Origin: Oscillospiraceae bacterium
Lineage (GTDB): Bacteria > Bacillota > Clostridia > Oscillospirales > Oscillospiraceae
Direction of reading: 5' to 3'
DNA: 55,837 nt
Assembly: GCA_022792945.1 (NCBI GenBank)
Contig: JAAWBZ010000079.1
Coordinates: forward strand, 1 to 55,837
The notes below the pieces were generated by a model. The model ran no database searches. It was not told the DNA's origin and saw nothing but the letters and a program-made list of their open reading frames with translations. A program made the position numbers and the translations under genes. This document shows positions 43,346 through 51,500 of the stretch, one piece after another; the stretch's first letter is position 1; each line of letters opens with the position of its first letter.

Positions 43346-44256
43346 AGCGACGCCTCCAGCACCGCCTCGGCCTTGCGGAGGAGAATGTCGGGATGGTAGG
43401 ACTCCTTGGCCCTGCGCAGGCCCGGCAGGCCCATGTCGTCCTCGCGGTTGAGGTAGCGCACGTCCGGGTATTTTTCCCGGACACAGCGGGCAAACTCCCG
43501 GTTAATGACCGGGTAGGCCCCCTGGATCTCGTGGAACGCCTTCTCGAAATTCACGTCGAAGGTGTCCGGCTGGATACGGTTGCCCATGGTGAAGGCCGCC
43601 ACGCGTCCCTCCGCCAGCAGCATCAGCCCCTCCAGCCCCAGGGCCTCGTAGTCCTCAAAGGCGCGGTCCAGGGCGATTTTCTCCACCCGGAAATCGTGGG
43701 CCTCGGAGGTCTCGCCGTCGTATTGGGCGAACCATTTCCGGACCATCCCCCGGCAGCGGTCCAGGCTGGCCGGCGTGATGGGCTCCACGGCCCAGTCGGG
43801 GTAGTTTTCCTCGAAGCGGTGGCAGTGGTTCCGCTTGGACTGGAGCTTCTTGCCCCCCAGGTCGGCCAGGCGGTCCACCTCGTAGAGGTAGTCGAAGCTG
43901 TCCGGATTCTCGGTAAAGCGGAACTGCCCCGGGTAGAGCGCCTCCAGCGCCGCCCGCCGCTCGGCGGTGACGCCCAGCAGGCGCATGGGGTGGCAATAGG
44001 AGGCCGCGTCGGCGATCAGCGCGTCGATCACCGCCCGCAGGTCGCCCTCGCCGGCGGGGAAGGCGTAGTACTTCACGTCGCCGTACTTGATAAACTGCAC
44101 CAGATAGTCCCCCACCCGGGCGACCTGCCCGTAGCCGCGGCCCCAGAGGTAGAGATTCACAAAGCTGCACTCACTTCCGCGGCAGGCGCTGCGGCGGTAG
44201 CATTCGTCGATCCACGGCTTGTCAGCCAGGGCGGGGTGTCGGAATTCGATTTGCAC
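43342..44256 (-). CDS. DUF2156 protein (phosphatidylglycerol lysyltransferase C-terminal type)
   Basis: 304 residues. Core motifs SECSFVNLYLWGRGY, KLQSKRNHCHRFEENYPDW and AFTMGNRIQPDTFDVNFEKA are typical of DUF2156, a double GNAT fold related to the MprF aminoacyl transferase half. GTG 44256 is preferred as start because aaaggag lies seven bases before it; the ATG at 44262 would leave only one base. Coupled to the GNAT gene. The separate LPG-synthase membrane protein at 32.2 kb is not adjacent. Confidence 0.88.
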   Translation of the reverse strand: MQIEFRHPALADKPWIDECYRRSACRGSECSFVNLYLWGRGYGQVARVGDYLVQFIKYGDVKYYAFPAGEGDLRAVIDALIADAASYCHPMRLLGVTAERRAALEALYPGQFRFTENPDSFDYLYEVDRLADLGGKKLQSKRNHCHRFEENYPDWAVEPITPASLDRCRGMVRKWFAQYDGETSEAHDFRVEKIALDRAFEDYEALGLEGLMLLAEGRVAAFTMGNRIQPDTFDVNFEKAFHEIQGAYPVINREFARCVREKYPDVRYLNREDDMGLPGLRRAKESYHPDILLRKAEAVLEASL

Positions 44257-44403
44257 AGACATTCTCCTTTGATGATTCTTTGTCCTCAGCATACCATAAC
44301 TTGGTAGATTTTGCAATGGGGGCTTGCCGGGACGCGACCGCAGCTTCGGACAGTTTTTACAAAAAGTATCTGCGGATTTTGAGCAGCTATCCAAAAAACC
44401 GCC

Positions 44404-44432
44404 TTGACAACCGCCGCTGCCGGTGGTATCTT
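44404..44432 (+). promoter_or_regulatory. promoter of aroF
   Basis: TTGACA (44404-44409), 17-bp spacer, TATCTT (44427-44432). Confidence 0.75.
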
Positions 44433-44495
44433 TAACACATAAATGATGCAAAGCGTGAAAGCGCCTGGCGGGGCGCGAAAAGGAGCGATTTACAA

Positions 44496-45512
44496 ATGAT
44501 TGTCGTCATGAAGCAGAATTTCACCCCCGAGCAGATGGCCGCGGCCGTCCGGGTGATGGAGGAAGGCGGCGTCAAGGTCATGGTCTCCAAGGGCTCGGAG
44601 ACCACCATCCTCGGCGCCGAGGGCAGCGCCGCCGGCATCGACCGGAACCGGCTCTCGTCCCTGCCGGGCGTCGAGCGGGTGATGCGCGTTTCGGAGCCGT
44701 TCAAGATGGCCAACCGGAAATACCATCCCGACGACACGGTTCTGAGTCTCCCCGGCGGGCGAGAGGTGGGCGGCAGCCGGCTGGCGGTGTTCGCGGGGCC
44801 CTGCTCGGTGGAGAGCCGGGAACAGATCGTGTCCGTCGCCTCCCAGGTGCGGCAGGCGGGGGCCTGCGCCCTGCGGGGCGGGGCGTTCAAGCCGCGGACG
44901 TCGCCCTACTCCTTCCAGGGCATGGGCACCGGCGGCATCCGCCTGCTGGAGGAGGCCCGGGCGGAAACGGGCCTGCCTATCGTCTCGGAGATCATGTCCA
45001 CGGAGGACCTGGACCTCTTTGAGGAGCATGTGGATATCATCCAGGTCGGCGCGCGGAACATGCAGAATTTCGACCTTCTCAAGCACATGGGCCGCATCAC
45101 CAAGCCGGTCCTCCTCAAGCGGGGGATGTCCTCGACCATCGAGGAGTGGCTGATGTCGGCGGAGTATATCCTGGCGGCGGGGAATCCGCGGGTGATCCTG
45201 TGCGAGCGGGGCATCCGGACGTTTGAGACGTATACACGCAACACGCTGGACCTCTCGGCGGTGCTGGCGGTGAAGCGGCTGAGCCACCTGCCGGTGCTGG
45301 TAGATCCGAGCCACGCCTGCGGCCAGGCGTGGATGGTGGAGCGGATGGCCATGGCGGCGGTGGCCGCCGGGGCGGACGGGCTGATCATCGAGGTCCATAA
45401 CGACCCGGAAAACGCCCTGTGCGACGGGCCCCAGTCCATCACGCCGGAGGCCTTCCAGGTGCTGATGCGCAAGCTGGAGCCTGTTGCCGCCTGCGTGGGG
45501 CGGCGCATTTAG
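44496..45512 (+). CDS. aroF: 3-deoxy-7-phosphoheptulonate (DAHP) synthase
   Basis: 338 residues, type I-beta DAHP synthase, first step of the shikimate pathway (PEP + erythrose-4-phosphate). N-terminal ferredoxin-like regulatory domain (1-80) is followed by the barrel with AGPCSVESREQ, GGAFKPRTSPYSFQGMG, LKRGMSSTIEEW, CERGIRTFE and VDPSHACG. Start ATG 44496 with aaaggagcg. It stands alone with its own promoter; no T-box is seen in its short leader. Confidence 0.96.
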   Translation: MIVVMKQNFTPEQMAAAVRVMEEGGVKVMVSKGSETTILGAEGSAAGIDRNRLSSLPGVERVMRVSEPFKMANRKYHPDDTVLSLPGGREVGGSRLAVFAGPCSVESREQIVSVASQVRQAGACALRGGAFKPRTSPYSFQGMGTGGIRLLEEARAETGLPIVSEIMSTEDLDLFEEHVDIIQVGARNMQNFDLLKHMGRITKPVLLKRGMSSTIEEWLMSAEYILAAGNPRVILCERGIRTFETYTRNTLDLSAVLAVKRLSHLPVLVDPSHACGQAWMVERMAMAAVAAGADGLIIEVHNDPENALCDGPQSITPEAFQVLMRKLEPVAACVGRRI

Positions 45513-45540
45513 ACGCTGAATTACAATTCCATAGGAGCGC

Positions 45541-45692
45541 GGCAGCGCGCGGCTTTGTAAAATCATACTTTTACAAAGCCGTATCTTCATGCCAAAAAAA
45601 TCTGAAAATGCCCTTAATTTTCCCGGAACAGTGCCGATTATAATGATGTAAGCAAGGGCAGCGCGCGGCTTTGTAAAAGTATACTTTTCAAA
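45541..45692. repeat. two related palindromes with a 22-bp direct repeat, flanking the tldR-like promoter
   Basis: ggcagcgcgcggctttgtaa begins both copies (45541-45562 and 45657-45678, 22 bp identical). Copy one continues into a perfect 13-bp hairpin (45550-45562 with 45569-45581) that may end aroF transcription. Copy two continues into TTTGTAAAAGTATACTTTT (45670-45688; palindrome to 45692) just before the ribosome site of the TnpB-like gene. A matching half, ctttacaaag, follows that gene at 46838-46847. They may be left-over IS605 ends or operators. Confidence 0.65.
45615..45640 (+). promoter_or_regulatory. possible sigma-28 (flagellar) promoter of the TnpB-like gene
   Basis: TAAT (45615-45618), 14-bp spacer, GCCGATTA (45633-45640), close to the flagellar sigma consensus TAAA-N15-GCCGATAA. 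A TATAAT at 45639-45644 could also serve sigma-A, although no good -35 is seen. Confidence 0.45.
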
Positions 45693-45716
45693 TCCGCCTG
45701 GGATCGGAGGGCGGTT

Positions 45717-46835
45717 ATGGCGGAAAAGCGGCAGTACACCACCCTGAAGGTCCGGCTTTTTCCCACCGCAGAACAACAGCTGCTGTTTGAAAAGACCTTT
45801 GGCTGCTGCCGGTACATCTGGAACCGGATGCTGGCTGACGCCCAGGAGTTTTACGCGGCGGCGGACCGGCATTTCCTTCCCACGCCGGCCAAGTACAAGA
45901 AGGAAGCGCCGTTTTTGGCGGAGGTTGACAATCAGGCGCTGATCCAGGAGCATGGCAAGCTGTCCCAGGCTTTCCGGGTGTTTTTTAAAAGCCCGGACGT
46001 GTTCGGCTATCCCAGGTTCAAGCGGAAAAAGGACGACAAGGACTCCTTCACCGCCTGCAACCATGTGTTTGCCTCCGGCCCCACCATCTACACCACCCGC
46101 GGCGGCATCCGCATGACGAAAGCCGGCGTCGTCCCGGCGAGGTTCAGCCGGCGGCCGCAGGCTTGGTGGAAGCTCAGGCGAATCACGGTGGAACGGACCA
46201 AAACGGGGAAGTATTTCTGCTCGATTCTCTATGAAACCGGTGAAAAAGCGCCGGAAGCCGTGACGCCAGCGCCGGAAACGACCATTGGTTTGAAATACTC
46301 CATGCCGCATTTCTATGTGGCGGACAACGGCGAACGGGCCGATCCGCCGAAGTGGCTCCGGCAGTCCCAGGAGAAGCTGGCGAAGCTCCAGCGCAAAATG
46401 AGCCGGATGCAGGCCGGCTCCCAAAATTACAAAGAGGCGGTTCAGAAATACCGGCTGCTCCACGAGCACATCGCCAACCAGCGGCGCGACTTCATCCACA
46501 AGGAATCCCGGCGGATAGCCAACGCCTGGGACGCCGTGTGCATGCGGAACGACGCACTGCGGGACCTGGCGCAGGCCGGGGTTTACGGCAGCGTGCCGGA
46601 CGCCGGCTACGGGATGTTCCGGGCGTGCCTGGGCTACAAGCTGGCGCGGCAGGGCAAAAAATTGCTGCTGGTGGACCGTTGCGCGCCCACCACGCGGACG
46701 TGTTCCGCCTGCGGCGCGGTACGCGACGCGGTCTCCTGCAAAGAAAAAACCTGGGCTTGCGCCTGCGGCGCGGTGCACAACCGCGAGGTCAACGCGGCGA
46801 AGAACATCAAGTTTTTAGGTTTGCAGAGCGCTTGA
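45717..46835 (+). CDS. nuclease-dead TnpB homologue (TldR-like RNA-guided repressor)
   Basis: 372 residues, full TnpB length. N-terminal KVRLFPTAEQQLLFEKTFGC and YIWNRMLAD are standard for IS605 TnpB, as are PRFKRKK and the zinc-finger region TCSACGAVRD...ACACGAVH. The three RuvC acidic residues are replaced: IGLKYSMPHFYV has Lys193 where active relatives have GLD; AVCMRNDALRD has Arg277 for the Glu; HNREVNAA has Glu357 for the last Asp (and Asn355). DNA cleavage is therefore not expected, while RNA and DNA binding parts are kept. No tnpA is near. The flagellin neighbourhood recalls the fliC-linked TldR proteins known from enterobacteria. Start ATG 45717, with ggagggcg upstream. Confidence 0.9.
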   Translation: MAEKRQYTTLKVRLFPTAEQQLLFEKTFGCCRYIWNRMLADAQEFYAAADRHFLPTPAKYKKEAPFLAEVDNQALIQEHGKLSQAFRVFFKSPDVFGYPRFKRKKDDKDSFTACNHVFASGPTIYTTRGGIRMTKAGVVPARFSRRPQAWWKLRRITVERTKTGKYFCSILYETGEKAPEAVTPAPETTIGLKYSMPHFYVADNGERADPPKWLRQSQEKLAKLQRKMSRMQAGSQNYKEAVQKYRLLHEHIANQRRDFIHKESRRIANAWDAVCMRNDALRDLAQAGVYGSVPDAGYGMFRACLGYKLARQGKKLLLVDRCAPTTRTCSACGAVRDAVSCKEKTWACACGAVHNREVNAAKNIKFLGLQSA

Positions 46836-47107
46836 CGCTTTACAAAGGGGTCCCCGCAAAGCGCAGCTTTGTGGGGAAAGGAGGAGCAAGGAAGCGAACG
46901 CAGTTTTCGCCAGAGGCCGCAGGCCGACGGCGGAAACTGAGTTGAACGGACTTTGCTCCGACGCGGCCGGTCGGAACGCCGGTGTATGCCCGTAACGCGG
47001 TGGGAAAATGTTGATTGGAGCGAAATACCGCTGATTTCGCCGCAATCAGCATTTTCCACGCCGCGGAGTGGGAAACGAGAGGGCGCGTGCGCGCGTCCGA
47101 AGCCCTC
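46836..47107 (+). ncRNA. strongly structured non-coding region, candidate guide RNA of the TnpB-like protein
   Basis: Four nested or serial hairpins: A, 46852-46876 (ccccgcaaag / ctttgtgggg); B, 46883-46959 (ggagcaag / ctttgctcc, inner cagttttcgcc / ggcggaaactg, tip ggcc-gca-ggcc); C, 46996-47065 (cgcggtgggaaaatg / cattttccacgccgcg, inner gcgaaat / atttcgc); D, 47079-47107 (gagggc / gccctc). No reading frame is credible. TnpB guide RNAs overlap the 3' end of the gene and extend downstream, just where this lies. The guide boundary cannot be set by eye. Confidence 0.6.
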
Positions 47108-47148
47108 CGGGGTGTTCCAAATATTATGTCAATGAAAAAGAGGCAACT

Positions 47149-47520
47149 ATGCTGAACTTGTCGCTACTTCCCGAGGAGTATCTGACCATCAACGGCAACA
47201 TCGTCGTGCAGGCCACGCGGGTGGCGGGGGGCCGGACGTATCTGGCCATCCACGCGCCGCGGGAGATGCCGGTGGTCCGGGGGACGGTGTGGGAGCGGGA
47301 GGGCGGAGAGCGCCCGGCCTGCCTGACGCCGCCCGGCGGGAAGCGCCCCAGAGTATACCGCGACAGATTCTTCCCCTGGAACGACGACCGGGAGCGGGCC
47401 GCGCAGGCCGTCCGCCGGCTGCTGGACCAGCTGGCGCAGGAGGGGGCTGAGAAGACCGCCGCCGCGCTGCGGCGGCAGCTGGAGCGGATCGTTCCCGCCG
47501 TTTGGGAGGATGCAGAGTAA
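47149..47520 (+). CDS. extended CsrA-like protein
   Basis: 123 residues. The first 50 align with CsrA: MLNLS at the start, YLTINGNIVVQATRVAGG, AIHAPREMPVVR; the RNA-contacting Leu4 and Arg44 positions are kept. A further 70 residues, mostly helical and charged (ERAAQAVRRLLDQLAQEG), are not part of normal CsrA (about 60-75 residues). CsrA represses flagellin translation in Bacillus, and this gene lies 181 bp before a flagellin gene. Start ATG 47149 behind agagg. Confidence 0.75.
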   Translation: MLNLSLLPEEYLTINGNIVVQATRVAGGRTYLAIHAPREMPVVRGTVWEREGGERPACLTPPGGKRPRVYRDRFFPWNDDRERAAQAVRRLLDQLAQEGAEKTAAALRRQLERIVPAVWEDAE

Positions 47521-47565
47521 TGGTTTCGCCCGGTTTGTGCAACCGGTTGAAATATAGAGTACGCG

Positions 47566-47657
47566 CGCCAGGCCGTGCTGGCGTCCAAAGGCCACGGGGC
47601 CGGGGCGGGACGGCGCATTTCCACCAGCGCTGGTGCAGGGACGCACCGGCGCGCCGG
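47566..47657 (+). promoter_or_regulatory. hairpin-rich flagellin leader, possible CsrA target
   Basis: Three hairpins or palindromes precede flagellin: CGCCAG-gccgtg-CTGGCG (47566-47583), CACCAGCGCTGGTG (47622-47635) and CCGGCGCGCCGG (47646-47657). GGA triplets lie next to the last one (gccGGAtcg) and in the ribosome site aaaGGAagc, the pattern CsrA binds. Confidence 0.5.
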
Positions 47658-47701
47658 ATCGCAACCCCTTCAATAACATTTTTTTGAAAGGAAGCATTAA
47701 A

Positions 47702-49402
47702 ATGAGAGTACAGCATAATATTATGGCGATGGGCGCCTATCGCAACTACACGAACAACGTGAACGCGATGAAGAAGAACCTGGAGAAGCTTTCTTCCGGT
47801 TATAAGATCAACCGCGCCGGCGACGACGCCGCGGGTCTGGCGATTTCTGAGAAGATGCGCGCCCAGATCACCGGCCTCCAGCAGGCGCAGAACAACGCCA
47901 AGAGCGGCATCAACCTGGTGCAGACCGCTGAGGGCGCGCTGCAGGAAGTCCACGATATGCTCAACCGCATGGTGAAGCTGGCTGACCAGTCCGCCAACGG
48001 CACCTACGACGACGGCGTGGACCGCAAGCAGCTCCAGAAGGAGGTCAATCAGCTCCGCTCCGAGATCAACCGCATCGCCGACAGCTCCAACTTCAACGGC
48101 ATCAGCCTGCTGGACGGCTCCATGAGCTCCAGCGGCGCCGCGGCTGCTGATGTCACGGTCACCGCTGTGGCCGACGGCCTGCGCGGCTCCGGCAACCCCG
48201 CTCAAAAGGGCAAGTATACGGTTGACTTTACCGACCTGAAGGTAACTGTCACGGCTACTGCCGCCGCCAATGATAATGTAATGAAAGTTGAAGTCGGCGG
48301 CGTAACACTCGGTAACTTCCAAGTGAAGGCTGCGCTGACCTCTGGCGACGTTGGCTCGGTGCTGTCGATCACCGACCTCTCATTCGTTGCCGCTAGTTCC
48401 AGCGTCACGATTGGCGGCCTGGATTTTGATGTCGGCGCAGGATCTACGATTACCCTGACCGGCACCGGCAAGGGCGGCACTACTGATCCCACTCAGGCCG
48501 ATGTGGATACCTTCAACAATGTTAATCTCAGCGTCAACATCACTGAGACCGGCGTCAAGGACGCCAACAACGGCCACGATTTCGCTGTCCATGCGGAGCA
48601 GAAAGTGCAGGCGGCTGAGCTCGACAAGCTGGCCCAGGGCGAGTTCACGCTGACCGACGACATGATCAAGAACGGCGCCAGCATCACCATCGCCGGCGAG
48701 ACCTACACCTTCAATGTGGGCGCCAACGGCGGCAGCGGCGGCATCAACCTGAAGGCCTTTGAGGAAGGCGATGAGGGCATCGCCGCCGAGGCTGCCAGAC
48801 TGCTGTCCGCACAGACCAACAACAAATTCCACATCCAGACCGTCGGCACGGATGGCACCGTCCGCCTGACCGAGAAGGCTGGCGCGTACACCAAGTACGA
48901 TACGGTGGATCTCCAGGGCTCCAAGGGCAGCGAGACCGACGCTTCCTGGACCGAGAAGGCCACCGGCAAGAGCCTGGTCCAGTTCTCCAAGGGCGGCTCC
49001 AGTGGCGGTCTGACCCTGCAGATCGGCGACACCTCCGCCAGCTACAACCAGCTGAAGGTGGATATCGCGGATATGCACTGCTCCTCCCTGGGCATTGCCA
49101 GCATCGACATCAGCAACCAGACCAATGCTGCCGCCGCCATCGACAAGATCCGCAGCGCCATCAACACGGTCTCCGACGTCCGCGGCACCCTGGGCGCCAC
49201 CCAGAACCGTCTGGAGCACACCATCAACAACCTCAGCGTCATGACCGAGAACATCCAGGACGCCGAGTCCACCATCCGCGACACCGACGTTGCCGAGGAA
49301 ATGATGGCCTACACCAAGAACAACATCCTCATCCAGTCCGCTCAGGCCATGCTGGCCCAGGCCAACCAGGTTCCCCAGGGCGTTCTGCAGCTGCTGCAGT
49401 AA
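47702..49402 (+). CDS. hag: flagellin
   Basis: 566 residues. Conserved N-terminal D0/D1 region (MRVQHNIMAMGAYRNY, LEKLSSGYKINRAGDDAAG, ISEKMRAQITGL) and C-terminal region (LGATQNRLEHTINNL, ENIQDAESTIRDTDVAEEMM) frame a variable centre of about 330 residues. That makes it much longer than minimal Hag and offers surface sites for modification. Ribosome site aaagga before ATG 47702. Own terminator follows. Confidence 0.97.
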   Translation: MRVQHNIMAMGAYRNYTNNVNAMKKNLEKLSSGYKINRAGDDAAGLAISEKMRAQITGLQQAQNNAKSGINLVQTAEGALQEVHDMLNRMVKLADQSANGTYDDGVDRKQLQKEVNQLRSEINRIADSSNFNGISLLDGSMSSSGAAAADVTVTAVADGLRGSGNPAQKGKYTVDFTDLKVTVTATAAANDNVMKVEVGGVTLGNFQVKAALTSGDVGSVLSITDLSFVAASSSVTIGGLDFDVGAGSTITLTGTGKGGTTDPTQADVDTFNNVNLSVNITETGVKDANNGHDFAVHAEQKVQAAELDKLAQGEFTLTDDMIKNGASITIAGETYTFNVGANGGSGGINLKAFEEGDEGIAAEAARLLSAQTNNKFHIQTVGTDGTVRLTEKAGAYTKYDTVDLQGSKGSETDASWTEKATGKSLVQFSKGGSSGGLTLQIGDTSASYNQLKVDIADMHCSSLGIASIDISNQTNAAAAIDKIRSAINTVSDVRGTLGATQNRLEHTINNLSVMTENIQDAESTIRDTDVAEEMMAYTKNNILIQSAQAMLAQANQVPQGVLQLLQ

Positions 49403-49437
49403 TCTCTGTTCTTGGCAAATCGCACAGACCCAACACC

Positions 49438-49465
49438 GGGGGCGGGCTTCGGCCCGCCCCCTTTT
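49438..49465 (+). terminator. flagellin terminator
   Basis: gggggcgggc / gcccgccccc with TTTT; only 27 bp separate it from the next start. Confidence 0.85.
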
Positions 49466-49491
49466 ATCACGCTCGGAAAGGATGCCCGCGT

Positions 49492-51492
49492 ATGAACACC
49501 ATCGATCTCGCCCGCCGCTGCGCAGAGCTGGGCGCAAAGGATGACGCCAACAACGCCTATATTCTGGCCCTTCACCAGGGCGGTCTGGCCCCGGAGGAAC
49601 GGCTGGAGGCCGCCGTCTACCTGCTGCGCATGAACGGTCCCTATCAGATCGCCTATACCGAGTTTGTCAGGCTCTACCGGGAGGGGCTGTTCCGGCCGGA
49701 ATGCCTGGATATCCTGACGGACGCTTTTTATCTTCCAAACGTGAGGCTGCTCAAGGCCCGATACGAGAAAAACTGCGCGGCGCTGGCGCGATATCCCTAT
49801 TTGTTCCGGAAGGATTTCCCGAAGTTCGAGGAGCTGCCGCTCCGTTTCTTCCCCTACGACGACAAGGGCTATCTGCCCTTTGACCCGGATGCCCAGGCAT
49901 TCGGCGATTACGTCAATTTCAACCACCCGGCGGTCAGCCGGAACTTTTTTAAAAACTTAGACAATCCCATCCTGGCTCAGGATGTTTATTCCCAATACGA
50001 ATTGGAATATTTATACGATAATGTCCGCCCCAGCGAGGATATCGGGCGGGAAAATCACCTGTACCTCCACTATACCAGCTGGGAGACCTTCTGCGCCTAT
50101 TTGCAGGTGCTCAACGTGCGCCAGCTGCTGGAGAACAAGAAGATTGTCTTTCTCATGGAGGACGAGATCGGGCGCTATCCCATCGACTTCAAAGAAGAAT
50201 ACGGCGTCGACTACAGCCAGTATCCGGTGAAGCCCATCGGCGTGTCGGACATCCACCGGATGATCTGGCACACCCAGCTTTCCTCGGACAACGGCGGCGA
50301 CTTCTTCAACGAGGTCTTTGACAACCATCCCAACCTCATCTGCCTGCCCTCCATCATGCTGGACTATGTGGAGGAAAGCATCCAAAAGGCCAAGGATGTT
50401 TTTGCGGAGGCGGACAAGGCACGCGCCGCCGGTCATACGCCCCATTTTGACAAGAAGCTGGCAGGACAGTGCTATTGGAATGGCAACCGCTCAGAAAAAG
50501 ACATACTGGTCATGTTTTTTATGCTCCAGGGCGCCTATATGGGCGGGCTGGACCACGCCGCCCGGATCGCGCCGGCCCTGTTCTTCCAGCCCCATCTTGC
50601 CCACATCGATTACGATATGGACCACGGCGCGCATGACCGCACCGTCCTCCTGAGCGCGCAATACGACAAAATTCGCAGTTCCCCGGTGTTTCAGGCGTTC
50701 AAATATATCAAGACCTTCACACCCATGCGCCGCTTTACCACCAGCGCCGCCGCCACCTTCCGCTGGCAGATCGAAAAGCGCAGCGCCCTCAAGGACGAGG
50801 AGGGAAAACGCACGATTGTGTCGGACCTGGCCATGGACCGCTCCCTGAACCGCAGCTTCATGATCGATCCGGAGGACCGGCTGTACAAGGACAGCGTTCT
50901 GGTGCGCTTTGAGGACGGCAAAACCAACCCCAAGGCCACTTTCACCGCCTTGGCCGCGTTTTTGGACATCCCCTATACCGAAAGCATGACCTACTGCTCG
51001 GAGAAAGGCGTCCACGACGTGGAGACAGCGGCGGGCAATGCAGTCGGCTTCGATACCGCCACGGTCTACCGCACCTACGACGAATACGCCACCGACGAGG
51101 AGCGGGCGTTCATAGAATTCTGCCTGCGGGACGCCTATGAATTTTACGGTTACGACTTTCATTACTACGACGGCGGCCCCGTGGATGAGGCGCAGATCGA
51201 ACGGTGGGTGAAGGGCTTTACCAAAATCAACCAATTCATCGCGCTTTCCTGGAAAAATAATGTCCTGTCCGAGCTTACGGTAACAGAAAACGGCGGCGAG
51301 AAAGGCATCGACGAGGATACGCAGGAAGTAGCTATTTCCAAAATCAAAGAGAAATATGACACAATCCGCCTGAAGCTGGCCAAGCGGCTGATGGGCAGCC
51401 TCTACTTCATCAACCAAAACGGCCAGCCCCTTCGGATGATGCCGAAGCTGGAGCTGGACCCGGCGCTGCTGGAACAGCCGCTTTACCACTAG
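49492..51492 (+). CDS. flagellin-linked protein with sulfotransferase-like C-terminal region
   Basis: 666 residues, soluble. The first part is helical and repeat-like (LARRCAELGAKDDANNAYIL); the middle (PYLFRKDFPKFEELPLRFFPYDD) I know only as part of proteins near flagellin genes. The last third contains SVLVRFEDGKTNPKATFTAL and AAFLDIPYTESM, like the R-x-E-D-x-x-x-x-P region and following helix of sulfotransferases. With the APS-kinase-like gene 8 bp on, sulfation is possible. A glycan-transfer role is the alternative. Confidence 0.6.
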   Translation: MNTIDLARRCAELGAKDDANNAYILALHQGGLAPEERLEAAVYLLRMNGPYQIAYTEFVRLYREGLFRPECLDILTDAFYLPNVRLLKARYEKNCAALARYPYLFRKDFPKFEELPLRFFPYDDKGYLPFDPDAQAFGDYVNFNHPAVSRNFFKNLDNPILAQDVYSQYELEYLYDNVRPSEDIGRENHLYLHYTSWETFCAYLQVLNVRQLLENKKIVFLMEDEIGRYPIDFKEEYGVDYSQYPVKPIGVSDIHRMIWHTQLSSDNGGDFFNEVFDNHPNLICLPSIMLDYVEESIQKAKDVFAEADKARAAGHTPHFDKKLAGQCYWNGNRSEKDILVMFFMLQGAYMGGLDHAARIAPALFFQPHLAHIDYDMDHGAHDRTVLLSAQYDKIRSSPVFQAFKYIKTFTPMRRFTTSAAATFRWQIEKRSALKDEEGKRTIVSDLAMDRSLNRSFMIDPEDRLYKDSVLVRFEDGKTNPKATFTALAAFLDIPYTESMTYCSEKGVHDVETAAGNAVGFDTATVYRTYDEYATDEERAFIEFCLRDAYEFYGYDFHYYDGGPVDEAQIERWVKGFTKINQFIALSWKNNVLSELTVTENGGEKGIDEDTQEVAISKIKEKYDTIRLKLAKRLMGSLYFINQNGQPLRMMPKLELDPALLEQPLYH

Positions 51493-51500
51493 GAGGCCGT

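Noticed and set aside
45541-45692. CRISPR-like direct repeats
   Set aside because: Only two 22-bp copies with a 94-bp gap that holds a promoter; no array and no cas genes.
45717-46835. Ordinary active IS605 transposon
   Set aside because: All three RuvC acidic residues are changed, and no tnpA is present.
46887-46895. Match between the hairpin region and the flagellin ribosome site (aaggaagc) as guide-target pair
   Set aside because: Only eight bases, within a purine-rich Shine-Dalgarno-like sequence; chance is likely.
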